From contig JABSSW010000018.1 of assembly GCA_018902385.1 (NCBI GenBank), positions 682,001 through 746,000 on the forward strand: 64,000 nt of DNA, written 5' to 3'. Origin of the DNA: Physcia stellaris (lineage: Eukaryota > Ascomycota > Lecanoromycetes > Caliciales > Physciaceae). The notes beneath the pieces were generated by a model. That model saw only the letters and a program-made list of their open reading frames with translations. It did not search any database and had not been told where the DNA came from. The position numbers were made by a program, and so were the translations under genes. Shown piece by piece: positions 1-11,115 of the stretch (within the stretch, counting starts at the first letter, position 1; each line of letters starts with the position of its first letter).

Positions 1-677
1 TGCAAGCGTTCAACCAGCACGGCTCCAATGTTCTCTTCCTCAAATACCCACAGACCTGTCATGACGATGTCTGCTGTGACCCCGAAAACTGTTGGCTTGA
101 TGTCTCTCCCATGCTCGCAAAGCTCCTCATTGCCAAGATACGCCCAGTCGTCATGAAGTATGGCCAGATGCTTGTCAACACGAGTTGCTTGTTGGACCCT
201 CCATCGTGTCGATCCGTCTGCGCTCGCAAACTCGTAGATGCGACGGTCTTTGAAAGAAAGGATATTGTCTCCATGCGCCTTTGGGTCTCTGAAGTGCTCC
301 TCACTGAGGATCCTAACGGAGATCTTGACACCATCTCGAGAATGACCACTGACCCTTACTCCGTCAAAAAGCTCCCAGTATGGGCTGCTGGGGGATGGGC
401 ATACTAGGCCTGAAAATTCTTCGACATCAATGCCGACGACGCTCAATAGCTTTGATCGCTTTTCAGAGATGTTGATTAGCTCGAGAATATCCGCCTTACT
501 CTTCACCACCATCACTCCGTCCCAGTCGCGGGCTTGATCAGTTGTTCCATGCTCAATATGCTGATACACAATACTCCCTCCCACAAGGAGACCAGTTATG
601 TCCAGATTGGATCCACAGCGACGGCCAAAAGCCTTCAAGTCATCAATCGTTCGGTCGACGCTTCGTAAGCTGGTCAT
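1..677 (-). CDS. Nucleotidyltransferase-like protein, 3' end beyond window
   Basis: An uninterrupted minus-strand frame runs from 803 to the left edge, so the C-terminus is outside the window. The first Met is at 677; the frame stays open upstream to a stop at 804-806, so an upstream exon or a different start is possible. Near residue 30 a Gly-Gly-Ser stretch (LLVGGSIVYQ) is followed about 20 residues later by DWDGVMVV. This is the GS...[DE]x[DE] arrangement of the nucleotidyltransferase fold (seen). Substrate is unknown: this superfamily includes RNA-tailing, tRNA CCA-adding and small-molecule-modifying enzymes. The gene is divergent from a kinase-like gene at 1751. The fold call rests on this short motif only; a generic hypothetical protein is the alternative. 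Confidence 0.6.
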   Translation of the reverse strand, partial: MTSLRSVDRTIDDLKAFGRRCGSNLDITGLLVGGSIVYQHIEHGTTDQARDWDGVMVVKSKADILELINISEKRSKLLSVVGIDVEEFSGLVCPSPSSPYWELFDGVRVSGHSRDGVKISVRILSEEHFRDPKAHGDNILSFKDRRIYEFASADGSTRWRVQQATRVDKHLAILHDDWAYLGNEELCEHGRDIKPTVFGVTADIVMTGLWVFEEENIGAVLVERL

Positions 678-1150
678 CGGATTGGCAAGGACAACTTGTC
701 TTGGAGTCTGGTCTGAAGAAACTGATTCGATTCGAGTCCTCGTACTCTTGAAGCAGGCCAGCTTTGTCCTAGCGAGCCTAAGCCGAAAAAAAAAGCGTTC
801 AGATCAGATTGTGAGAATATGCCTGAAGTGTTGTAAAGTGGGGAACCTCGGAATGGCTAAATTCCGCAGCGTGAACACACTCAGCATCGTCAGGGGAATG
901 ACCAAAATCTCGAGAAATCCCGTGCCAAGACCCACATATGCTTAGATAAAGGACTTGGACATTTTTCATCATTTGTTCCCACCATTCGAAGCTTCGACCT
1001 GTTATCTTCTGTTAGCATAGGAAAAGAACCCACCAAGCTGTTGTCAATATCATGGTGAATACATCAAAGACTTCATTAACTTCATCATCCTACAAATTCA
1101 TTGCAGCTGACTGTTCTGTTCAAATCACGTCTTTACTTCTTAGAAACGAT

Positions 1151-1613
1151 GTTCCTTCTTAAAAGAACTGTTTCGACCTACAGTCCTTGTTTGATGTCAA
1201 CACGATTCTACAAATTCCATATACTGAGTCAAGAGTCTTGGTATCGGCTTCATCATAAAAATCCTCTGCGGTGATGAAATCTACAGCCTGTTGACAGATA
1301 CGATGTTTCACCATTGCACAAGGATGCAGATAGTGAGCCATCGGAACCCACGCCGCCTATATATAAAACAAGCTTTGGTAAGCCGCTGCCTCCAAGAAAC
1401 AAAAAGCAGACACCGACAACATCTACCAACCAAGTGGACCTGGCGGTACGTAGTGTCGAATTCCTCACATCCCCTAGCATGAAGTATTTCGAGCTACAGG
1501 ACATCTTTGGGTTCTATTTCCTCGGAACATGTGCCGTAGCTCAACGGTTGCTCGATAGTGGGGATATTGAGCTCGGAATCTCCATGTCGAAGTCATCCAT
1601 AGCTCCCTTCTGA
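1151..1613 (+). other. Possible small coding region, unrecognised
   Basis: A frame beginning with ATG at 1151 gives a basic, mitochondrial-presequence-like start (MFLLKRTVSTYS). It meets two consecutive TGA codons at 1271-1276, then stays open to 1613, ending with MKYFELQDIFGFYFLGTCAV and a short tail. No convincing intron removes the two stops; the only GT..AG pair there is about 27 nt. It may be a decayed gene, an unrecognised two-exon gene or chance. No family recognised. Confidence 0.2.
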
Positions 1614-1750
1614 TGCTGATATAGTTCTAGAACTTTCTTTGCCCCTAGATCTAGCATCAGCGCTATAGTCTGTCGATATTACAATCACTCGGAGAAGTAA
1701 CACAAACATACGATCCCTTCCAAACTTTCCGGAAGGGCCAGTCCATAATC

Positions 1751-2980
1751 ATGGCATCTCCGCTTATCGTCTCGATAAACGGGTCAGACAATGTTGACAA
1801 AACAACACAGATCGCATTACTACCTCCTCATTACAGCATTCGGTTTTTTTGAAGTCTGCACAATTTCGAGGAGAAGCTGACCAACCTTGTCCGATCTGGG
1901 GGCCTCAAAAGCTGGTGGTGGACAAGTTCTGACGAAGACTTTATAGCGACTATATTCACAGCTGTACAGGCACGTCATGAGCTTGCCCAGACGTGTGGCG
2001 CCGATCTGTCGATTCTGGATCGCGGTACATACATGTTCGAAGCTGTCAGTATTGCAACGATAGCAGTCAAGAACAATATCGTCCACCTGAAAGACGCTAG
2101 GCAGCGATTTGAAGGGTTGCTCGCAGCGATGGGCTTGACAGTGCAATCGGAACAAGTTAGTATATTGTTGAAATTTGATTGTCCAGTAGGAGAAGGTGTC
2201 ATACGAACGCTAGAGAGGGAGTCCGATCCGGTGGATGATCGGTATCGTGAGTACCAAAGATTTCTGCACGCACAGATAGTGCATCAGGTTACAAATGGTC
2301 GCTACCAGCATGTTGTTGAAGCAGACGGGTCTCGATTAGAGGTGCAAAACAGGATTCGGAAAATCCTCTCCTCGCTTACTTTCGCGCATTTGCAGAGAGC
2401 TTTTACACCACTGCTGTCTTCTTTGGATCAAGTTTATTTATTGGGCGGTCTCTCGGAATCGGGAAAAAGCACGCTCGCAAAGGCTCTACAATCTGCAAAG
2501 GTCAGCTTGCTTTCATGGGTGAGGACTCATCCATCTTGAATCCCCGGCTGACGATTGGGGTAGGCGCCAGGCTTGGTATTCAGATTGAAGATAGGTTATC
2601 TTTGCGACAGAGCAAGTGCCAGACTTGGCCAAAGCGTCTACGACCTGCCGGAAAAGGAACAAGCCCTCCAAGTTGTGCATGAGCTTCATGCATTTACTAG
2701 TAGTCATTATTGGTTGACGACTGTGACGCTCGAAAGCGCCCACCGGAAAGATGTCACGCAGTGGATGAAAGTCTTTCTAGGGGACAAATTGAAAGTCATC
2801 TACGTAGATGTAACTCTCGTGAACCGCACAGCACGATCTTTGGTACCTTTGGAAGAACTGAAGGGTAACGACCTTATCAAGTGTAGTCGCGGAGCCGACA
2901 AGATTAAAGATATCGCCGACGTTGTGCTGGATAATAATGGCGCATTTGAGGATACTCTTCGCCAACTCAGTGTATTGTAG
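1751..2980 (+). CDS. Tandem P-loop kinase (thymidylate-kinase-like plus second kinase domain), one in-frame TGA
   Basis: Two exons, 1751-2500 and 2564-2980 (63-nt phase-0 intron). The N-terminal domain opens MASPLIVSINGSDNVDKTTQ, recalling the thymidylate kinase start with GxDxxGKTTQ, but the Walker A glycine before Lys is Asp. It continues with a likely lid/base region (LSILDRGTYMFEA). A second P-loop (YLLGGLSESGKSTLAKAL, near residue 235) begins another kinase-like domain. A TGA at 1850-1852 interrupts the frame at codon 34, with the same frame clearly conserved on both sides (RFF, then SLHNFEEKL). This is either a nonsense mutation or a base error; a shorter product from the Met at 2033 is possible. 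The kinase fold is well supported, the substrate is inferred. Neighbours are a nucleotidyltransferase-like gene and a Nudix gene. Confidence 0.65.
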
Positions 2981-3061
2981 TTTAGCTAGTCACTCCTGAT
3001 CTGTACTTGTCACAGATCTCCGCATCCTCGAACTCTGAGTCGAGAAACACATCCCCACAAG

Positions 3062-3592
3062 TCAGTTGCCCATCGCATCCACGATTTGAATAGCCCTCTC
3101 CACGATATCGCGATCCTCGAGAAACGTCAACTTTTCGAGTGCTTCCTCGTATCCCACCAAAACCCTATCGTATCCTTCCTCGCAGGGTTTCTTTTCCTCA
3201 TCCTCGTTGATTGCAGCGATGAACCACCAAATCAATTTCAGATTCTTTTCTCCCATCACCCTCGATGTGAGGTAGAACGGCTCTATACTCCCTTCATAGA
3301 TTCGAGGCTCATCAGGCGTTGTAACATCTTCGATCACTGGAGTTGCTCGTGTTTCGAATTTGACTGGCAAAAGGCGGCAAGAGTAGCCTGTTTCTTCGCT
3401 GACTTCTCGAATGGCGGCGTCAGCCCTGGACTCAGTGCAGTTGCGTCGACCTTTTGCGAGAAGCCATTCTTCCCGCTTTTTCAGATGCAGGAGACATATC
3501 TGGCGGGTGGAAAGATGGAATAGAATGGCGCCGGCGCTTTCGAGGAATTCGCTGGAGGTATACTGCGTAGTGGGGAAACGTGAGGTGGACAT
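3062..3592 (-). CDS. Nudix hydrolase
   Basis: Single-exon, 176 residues. The Nudix box GX5EX7REUXEEXGU is complete: G-RRNCT-E, seven residues, then REVSEETGY, about residues 48-70, supplying the metal-binding glutamates. The family hydrolyses nucleoside diphosphates linked to another group (nucleotide sugars, diphosphoinositol polyphosphates, oxidised or capped nucleotides). The short length and basic GRR beginning resemble small diphosphoinositol/diadenosine polyphosphate phosphohydrolases, but specificity cannot be read from this. No signal peptide or membrane segment, so cytosolic or nuclear. It is convergent with the tandem P-loop kinase gene, 81 bp away. Confidence 0.88.
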   Translation of the reverse strand: MSTSRFPTTQYTSSEFLESAGAILFHLSTRQICLLHLKKREEWLLAKGRRNCTESRADAAIREVSEETGYSCRLLPVKFETRATPVIEDVTTPDEPRIYEGSIEPFYLTSRVMGEKNLKLIWWFIAAINEDEEKKPCEEGYDRVLVGYEEALEKLTFLEDRDIVERAIQIVDAMGN

Positions 3593-4594
3593 GTTGATCT
3601 GAGATTTAGTCTTGGGCGAGCGAGGTTGATGATACAGTGAAAAATTCTTTGTACTGTCGATACGCCGAGGAACGCAGTCGTTGTTTGTGAGTAGATTAGA
3701 GGTGACTGGGAATGGTCAAAGGCCTCAACTCAGACAAGTATTGTACCCAGCTGCCAAACATCTGTGGTGATGACTGAAAGGTCAGTAAAATCGACTACTG
3801 CTGTCTTGAATGAGGAGGCTCTTAGATGCCGTGTCTTTTCGTTATTGTACGCGCAGGAGGGTCCTCACCTTCGCCTAATTGGCAAGTGAAGCAAACACAG
3901 CATTTGGTTGTTGGCGTGGCTTGGCATTGAAAATAGTGACACCATGTGCTACCGAGAGATATCTACCTATCGCTCAACAATGGATCCCGGCTCTCTTTTA
4001 CGTATGTACTGTGCAGTTATTGGCATTCCCAATTCTGCATCCTAATTAAGCAGTAGTTACTCCTTTGACCATAAGGCCCTTTGGGTGAACGTGGCATTGC
4101 ATCACTGAGCGTCATTAATCTCAGTGAAGCAGCGAATCGAGCTTATGGCTATCTTCTTTTATACGGCTGAGCTCGATTGCGTTGCAATGTGTCGCTCTCA
4201 ACACCTTGCATCTTCTTTTCAGCAATGCAAAACCCTGGGATGCGCAACACTTTACATCAAAACGTCGACCCTTTCTTCTATTCTTTGAGAATCCTTGCCT
4301 CAGTCTACCAATCTTAAGATGGAGTATTGAATCATCACTACCTATAGAAAGGACGCCATGAGCATGTCGTCTACTGGTTGAAAGAGACTTTCAACAATGT
4401 CTTTGTGCTAGCGACCTTTGTCGCTTGATTATAGCTTATCTTTGGCATTAAACTTCTGAACAAAGAATCTCGAAACGTCCAGCAAGATGAAAGCGAACGT
4501 CCATGGACGATCCCTCATAAGAAGGTGACCGCTCAATCCCCCAACGGTGAGATTTGAAGCATAACATACTAATCAACGACTGCAGCTATACGCA
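3593..4594. other. Intergenic, with possible 5' UTR intron
   Basis: No coding frame with family features. Just upstream of the RING gene, a GT at 4525 and an AG at 4585 enclose a strong branch site, TACTAATC (4567-4574). Splicing here does not bring an upstream ATG into frame, so it would be an intron in the 5' untranslated leader. Confidence 0.4.
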
Positions 4595-5643
4595 ATGGAA
4601 AAAGAATCCATCGACCGAATCATTGAACGTCTTGATGCGCGCTTTGGGCAAGAGCCCGAGGAAATTGAAATACCTCCGAGTAGTGGACGTAACTACATCA
4701 AGAAGTATATCGATCAACTACCAAGACCATCGATAACCTCTACTCACCCAGAAGACCACATGTGTCTCATATGTCGTGCCGAGTACGAGACCGATACAGA
4801 AGAAGAGGACGATAAAGACGTAGCGGTTCAATTACCTTGCGGCCACATCCTAGGATCAAGCTGTATAGCAATGTGGGCTTCGTCCAAGCTATCAGTAACG
4901 GTGAGTATATCTTGAGCGCTTCATTAAGTCTACGCTCAGTCGATTATGGATCTGCTGACATGATTTATTCATAGTGTCCCTTTTGCACAATGCCATTCCT
5001 TCCGCCAGATTTGTTCGGTCGAAAAAACGACGTTCGACGTTATTTGTTCTGGATGTTGAGAACCTACGGATACCCTGTAGCTGGTCTCCTTCTGCACAAA
5101 CTGGATTCTTGGAACGGTGAGCGGTTTCCCATCAACAAAATACAAGAATACCTCGACCGTGCCATGAAGTATAACGTCGACGGCTGTCTGGCAGGAGAAG
5201 TTGCCATGATTTCAGAATCACTTGAAGAACACAAAGAACGGAAGCGAAGACTCGAATATCGGGCAAGTCCGGAGTATCGACAGAAATTCAACTCGAAGAT
5301 CGCTCGTAGAGCCAAGAGAGACGGGATGGATATTCAGGCTTATGTGCATGCGTCCGTCATACGAGTTGCTGCTGGATGTATCATGCATAAGCTGGATGAA
5401 GAGCAGCTGGAGAACGTTGTCCCTGGCTTTGCAGACGCTGACTTTATCGACGCGTACATCAAGGATGTGGAGTATGGGCCTGATGGTACAAGCGCAGAAT
5501 ACTGGCTGATACCGGGCCTCAAGCTCGAACACGTTGGTTCTATTGGGCACGAGAAGCGTTGCTTCACAAACGACTGGCTAGACTGCGCTCATTGGAAGTG
5601 GAACTACCCTCCTCACTTTTATTTCGCTAAGATGCAGAGGTAG
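4595..5643 (+). CDS. RING-finger protein, probable E3 ubiquitin ligase
   Basis: Two exons, 4595-4900 and 4975-5643 (74-nt phase-0 intron), 324 residues. Splicing joins the two halves of a RING: CLIC, an acidic insert (DTEEEDDKD), LPCGH, SSCIAMW, and CPFC in exon 2. The zinc-ligand position usually His or Cys in CGHxxH is Gly here (CGHILGSSC), a variant common in fungal RING proteins, so metal binding may be atypical. The C-terminal ~200 residues are basic and helical (repeated RRA/KR segments) with no recognised domain. Such proteins usually act as E3 ubiquitin ligases in cytosol or nucleus; the role here is inferred. Confidence 0.8.
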
Positions 5644-5852
5644 CAGCCATGGATTAAAGATGCTTAGCTGGTTCTAATATGTCACATTGTATGAAAGATT
5701 TTCACTACCTTTCTTGGACACGTGGAGTCTCCTTTGTCAAGTTGAGAGTGTCCCATTGACTGCTTAATCTCGTACACGGTTTGAGGAAGCTGGAATTATT
5801 ATGCACATAAGTCTTGAAGCCTCAAATTTTCACGAATCAGGTTTTTAGTATC

Positions 5853-7420
5853 TCACCCTCTAAGTTTCTTGATAGGGCTTCTACACAATTCTCGATCCTT
5901 CTGTGCCGTCCGAAGCGCGAGGTTGAGTGAAAGAATGAAGAGTGAGTATTCACATAATAGAGGGGGACCCCAAATGATAAGACAAGCTTGTTCACGAATG
6001 ATCAGAATTCCTAATCTTCTCTGGGTGGGTGGACAGCCTGCTAATGTATCTTCATCCTTTTTTAGATTCCATGCCTTTTCATGGCGGGCAGACCCCATTC
6101 TCTCACCCCATTCACACTTGACGAGCTCTTCGGCAGTGGCTCGTTTCAATGGATCATACTCAAGCATCGAACGTAGCATCTTGGTTAAACTTTCTATTTC
6201 GGCATCAGTAAACTCGGGGTCTTTCTGTCTTCCATTCTGCTGGACTCTTAGAAGTAGGGGTCGTGACTTAGCGTCGTAATGGCGTTTCATATCCGTTTTC
6301 CAAGTTCCGTCCTCGTTGAAGAACTCCTCTCTCGCCGACCAAGTATCCCACCAGTGCCGAGGGAGGAGACCCAGAGTACTGACCATCTCCGAGATGATAT
6401 CGTCTCGATCAGGAAAAAGTCCCTCAAAGAGAGGCCGCTCCCCCATAATCTCGTAGATCGAACAGGCTAAGCTCCATATATCCGCTGGGAAACCGAGAAG
6501 ATCTTTCGCGAAGGTGGTTTCGGGAGGGAGAAAAATCACCGGAGCTCGAAGATCTTCTTTAGGTTGAGCATCCTCTTTGAGCCAGGCTTCCCCAAAATCC
6601 GAGATTCGTATTTGTGGATCGGTGACTTTGTCGCTCGCAATGTAGAGCATCATTGGCCAAACTGAGGAAGGTGGGGCTTCGGGTCCAAGGCATGTACCGT
6701 CTATCCTTTCAATTGGTGTTTCATGCGGTTTGCCAAAGAGTTCATAGAGTTCTTCAACAGATAGGGAATGTAGTTGTGGTAATGTAAAAAGTATGTTTAT
6801 GGTATGTAGATCTGCAGAGTTATTAGTCTTTGACCGAGACTGCGAAGCATCAGCTTACCACCGTGTACAACACCACTGCTGTGAATAGTTTGTAAAATCA
6901 AGATTGCCTGCGCAGCAATCGCTCGAGCTATGTCCACCGGAAACATGAACCGGTTGCTAGCTTCCTTGGAGTCTGCAATGCTACAGCCAGCAGGCTCGCT
7001 CGACAGACATAAGTGCTGACCATTGGGACCACTTATGATAAATTCATCCAAAAGACAGCTCACAGATTGCTTTTCGTAAAGAGATCCCTCCAGGTGTTGC
7101 CCCAAGTGTCGCAGTATTCGACTTTCTGAGCTAGTTTTTGATGCTTCGGCTACAACGATCTTCAGGGCCACGTAACGATTGAGTTGCAAGTCGCGTGCAA
7201 GCCAAACCGTGGAGTATGAGCCCCAACCAAGCTTGTGAACAATATGGTATCGACCTTGAGAGTATTCGTCACCGATTCGCACGGGATGGTATCCTCCTAC
7301 GCGGTAACGTTCGAGGTTCTCAACGTCTTCCTGCCACTGATACACTGGGCTTCTATGAGAGCTAAGGTCCTTGACTGATGAACATGGACTAAAGGTTCGA
7401 GACGATTGTGGTGATGACAT
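5853..7420 (-). CDS. SRPK-like serine/threonine protein kinase
   Basis: Two exons, 7420-6859 and 6811-5853, joined by a 47-nt intron; 506 residues. Motifs in order: N-terminal VGGYHPVRIGDEY typical of SR-protein kinases; glycine loop LGWGSYSTVW; VALKIV with the ATP-binding lysine; catalytic loop VHGDLHTINILF (HGD in place of HRD, split by the intron); ISDFGEAW (DFG); LPPE in place of APE; and DIWSLACSIYEIMGERPLF in the C-lobe. SRPKs phosphorylate Arg/Ser-rich splicing factors, but fungi carry many expanded SRPK-like copies of unknown targets. The last ~45 residues are hydrophobic (LLCEYSLFILSLNLAL) and unlike the family, so an unrecognised 3' intron or a different stop is possible. Confidence 0.88.
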
Positions 7421-8231
7421 GGACTGAACAGAGAATGTCTGTACATGAAAGTCTTAGATAGGGCTATATCGTCATAGGATTTGAACTTTACATTTGTTGG
7501 CCTTAGACGAGCTCTGCGAGAGCTCGCAAATAGAGAGCGCATGACAGTGCCTTTTGCCTAGGTTTTCCTACTCCTCCAGATTCACAATCAAGGTGTTGAA
7601 AAGTATGACTTGTCAGCCAGACTTTAGCTATCAAGTGAATCTATCTTAACGTTCAAGAGGACCCCATGGAGCTGCATACTATGACTCGCGACTTTCCATC
7701 TTTTCAAAGTCCGAAATCGATGAAATGAATTCACGCATCTGGAGATAAAGGCTCGTTGCGAGGACATCCCTCGGAGGGCGTGATAATGCCGACGGGACTA
7801 AGCTGCTGCAATCTCGGATCAAGCACCAGAGTCCGGCCGCCCGGCGAGAACAGATCTTCGGATGTCGATGCCATGATTATACTAGTTCGTCAAGACTGAA
7901 GTTCCAAGGCCGAATCTCAGTAGTCTTCCATCGCGCGCGGTTAGCCTTTCCAGTAGCTCGGGCAGGCTACAGGAGGCCGGTGCCCAAAATTGAAAACACC
8001 AAGGTTTTTGTACCTAGCGATGCAGAAGTACGCAGCATTAGCTCAAGGATTATGTTTCCGTTCAGCAGAGATGATTTTAGTAGAGCTTGCTTTCTAGAAC
8101 TCAGAAGACACTATTCAACGTGAACCACCCGTTGTGGAAAGATAATTGCACCTGCCTTTTTCCCCACAATAATTGCTAGAGTTCTATTGAGGCTCAAAGT
8201 GCGGGGCATGAGAAAGCAGGGGTTCCCAGTC
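7421..8231. other. Intergenic
   Basis: No credible gene seen. The interval contains one copy of a dispersed repeat (7957-8041) and ends at the left inverted repeat of the AT-rich island. Confidence 0.5.
7957..8041 (+). repeat. Dispersed repeat, copy 1
   Basis: This segment resembles 42870-42953. The shared core reads GAGGCCGG, then GCCCAAAA, then GGTTTTTGTAC and AAGTACGCAGCAT, with small indels between. It lies about 190 bp outside the TIR-bounded island. It may be the end of a third, unidentified mobile element. Confidence 0.55.
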
Positions 8232-8233
8232 AT

Positions 8234-8269
8234 CCCCTCCGCATCCAATTAGTGAAATTTAGCGTGTTT
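8234..8269 (+). repeat. Left terminal inverted repeat
   Basis: Thirty-six bases beginning CCCCTCCGCATCC and ending TAGCGTGTTT. They keep CC, CT and AG dinucleotides that are almost absent from the interior, so the repeat itself escaped the mutation affecting the island. Confidence 0.85.
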
Positions 8270-10330
8270 ATTTCGTGATTTTTTTTATTTGCAATCATCA
8301 TTATTTCATCAATAATACGTTTATTTTGATCATTGCGACGTCGTTTGAATCGTTTGAATCGAATTTATTACATCATATAAACAACATGTCATTTGTTGAA
8401 TCAACATCTGAATTAATTATCGTGCAAGAAAAAAAAAACACGCGTCGATGCAAACGTTTTCATTTCGAAATCGAAAAAACGACGTTTCATTGTATTGAAA
8501 CAAAAAAAAATCGTTCAAACGTTTGAATTTGATTATACATTTTTTATTACATTTATTTATCGATTATTTCAATTGAATCACGTTTGTATGACGTTTTGAA
8601 AATTCGTTCAATTGTTTTTGTTTTTTTTGCAATCGATATTTGATTTATTGTTTTATCACATCAATCAAACGATTTACATCAAAAAAATTAATTGAAATTC
8701 ACTCGTTATGATGAAATTACGTCAATAAATTGTTATACGCATTTCATGATTCAACATTTTGCAAAAAACGCAACAATTTCATCATTTCGATGTCAAAATT
8801 TTTTACAATTTATCATTCAATCGCAATCGATATCAAATCGTTGAACGTCGTTTGAACATTAAATTTAATCAACAAATGTCATACAACAATGTATCATGAT
8901 TTTGAAAAATCGAAAACGTTTTAAACGTTTTCAAATTTCAATTATATTTGTTTATTCGTTTTGAAAATTATTTTGCAATTGACGAATTCGCAATCGAATT
9001 TCACGATCGTATAAATAACAAATTTCGTTTGTTATACAAATCAACAAAAAAAAATTTGTTTTATACGTTTTGATCAATGATAAAAACATTTTACACGATT
9101 TCATGATGTGAAAATTTCGCGATAATTTCGAATATCACAAAAACGATATCACGATCGATATATTTTCAAAAACGATTCGAAAACGCAAAAAAAACATTAT
9201 CGAAATCACGATTACGACGATTCATTTTGCATTTACGAAAAAAATAATATATATTTTTTGCGAACGAATTACACGCAATTTACGTTATCAACATTTCGTT
9301 TGTTTTATCGACAATTTTTCACGAATTTTCATTTCGTCAGAATTTTTTTGATTTTCAATATCGATATTTGTGACATTGTACGAAACAACGCATTTGATAT
9401 ATCATTGAAATTGAAAAAAATAATTGTTGCAAACAAATCACAATTGAATTTAAAACAATAAATACATCGAATTGTGAACGAATTGATCAATTGTTTCGTT
9501 TGAAAAAATTTCGAACGTGATCACGTAATTTCATTTGTTATTATTGCATATATTTCACAAACAAACGAACAAATATCACGAAAAATTCGATTTACGATCG
9601 ATATTTTTTTTCGAAACGATTTCAATAAAATCGTCGTCAAACAATTTATTATTGCAATACAATACAATTTTTATATGAATTATGTGAATCGTGCAAATCA
9701 ATTTCGAAATGAATTGACGATATTACGATTCGAACAATTCAAATGAACGAAACGAATAATCGAATATATGATGAATTCGATCAATACGAATGCATATATC
9801 GTTTGAAATCATTATCAATCACAAACGAATTTTGATTATCGAAATCGACGTGTATTTATTCAAAAATTGATTGATAAATTTTTACGAAATTCAAATATCA
9901 TACATCAATCGTCAAAATGTGTCAAATCGATTTATTGTGTGTGAAATGATTGTTCGATCAATTTTCACATCAAATTTCGAAAACGTTAAACATTTATTTT
10001 TAAAAATGTCAACATACAACATTGTTCGATTCGTAAAACGTTTGATTATTGTATAACATGTAAAACGAATTTATGCGTGTTACATGAATGTTTCAAAAAT
10101 TATCATGATTTGAAAAAATGATCATACGAATGCTTTGATCAATAAAAAGATTTGAAAACGTTTCGAGACGTTTGAAAATGATTTAGTGATTTCAAACGAA
10201 TTTCGAATGTAATCATATTTCAATTATTGTATGTTTATATATTATCGAATTTTTTCACTGAATTATACACATATACACGTAAATTTGATGAAATAATGAT
10301 GATTGAAGTGGGAGAGAAAAGATCGCGTGA

Positions 10331-10366
10331 AAACACGCTAAATTTCACTAATTGGATGCGAAGGGG
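10331..10366 (-). repeat. Right terminal inverted repeat
   Basis: Reverse complement begins CCCCTTCGCATCC and ends TAGCGTGTTT, differing from the left repeat at one base (T for C at position 6). The inner flank from about 10300 (GTGGGAGAGAAAAG) is also unmutated. Confidence 0.85.
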
Positions 10367-10368
10367 AT

Positions 10369-11115
10369 CGCTAGCTCTATTTATATTCGCGCTGCACATT
10401 CCGAAGGGCGGGGCTGAGGCGAAACGCGCCGAAGCAGGGGGTCAAAGCTCAGCTGGAGTTTGAAGGCATTGTTTGAAACAATAAGACGTCTGTGTCCCAC
10501 CACAATGCATCAATGCCACTCACACCATCATGTGGGAGGATCCCGAATATACAATGTGAGCCAAACGCTATTATTGTACGTCCACGAGCGTGCACATCAG
10601 GACTCAAAGTGATCAACGAGCCTTCTTGAATGACCAAATGCACAGTTGATGGGTAGGATTTCGAAATCTAATAACGCGATTTACTAGCTTGCAGCTCAAT
10701 TTCTGCAGAATGTTTTTGAGAAGAGGATCGTAAAAAGCTTTAAGCCATTATTGCTTGGGCTCTTTGATTTCAAATGATGGTCGCGAGTTGCTCGTGAACG
10801 AAAAGGCTCACCCAAGGCCGCACTATTCATAGATGCACTTACTGCATCAAAGATGAATGCGCTGCAACTCAAGGCGTGCGTGCATGCTGAAGGGCTCTTG
10901 CAGTCAGTTCCTTAACCAATTGTAATTCCATTCGATCCCGACTCATGCACGATTGTCGCCTTCGTCTTACCTGGGGCTTGGAGGCAAGTGTAGCAGACTG
11001 TGAACACTGACTGCCGACGGAATTTGCAAGACGACAAGGCTGAACGACGAGTATATAAAGTGATGGTTCTCCACGCCTCTTCATGTTCACTCATCGAACC
11101 TTGTCGTAATCAAAG
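10369..11115. other. Intergenic with promoter of the GPI-type gene
   Basis: Normal base composition returns at once after the island. No gene seen. Its right end holds the promoter of the gene at 11116. Confidence 0.5.
11051..11060 (+). promoter_or_regulatory. TATA box of the GPI-type surface protein gene
   Basis: GTATATAAAG lies 56 bp before the ATG at 11116, a plausible core promoter position with a short leader. Confidence 0.55.

Larger units (their letters stand above)
8232..10368. mobile_element. AT-rich island with 36-38 bp terminal inverted repeats (probable decayed DNA transposon)
   Basis: Left end 8234-8269 and right end 10331-10366 are inverted copies matching at 35 of 36 positions, including GCATCCAATTAGTGAAATTT on the left. 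The match extends two more bases (AT/AT) on each side. Base composition changes abruptly inside the repeats, from mixed to very AT-rich with no CC, CT, AG or GG for long stretches, and returns near 10300. Length (2.1 kb) and long TIRs suit a DNA transposon. No transposase motif is readable and no clear target-site duplication is seen, so the superfamily is unassigned. An inverted-repeat-bounded non-autonomous element is the alternative. Confidence 0.7.
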
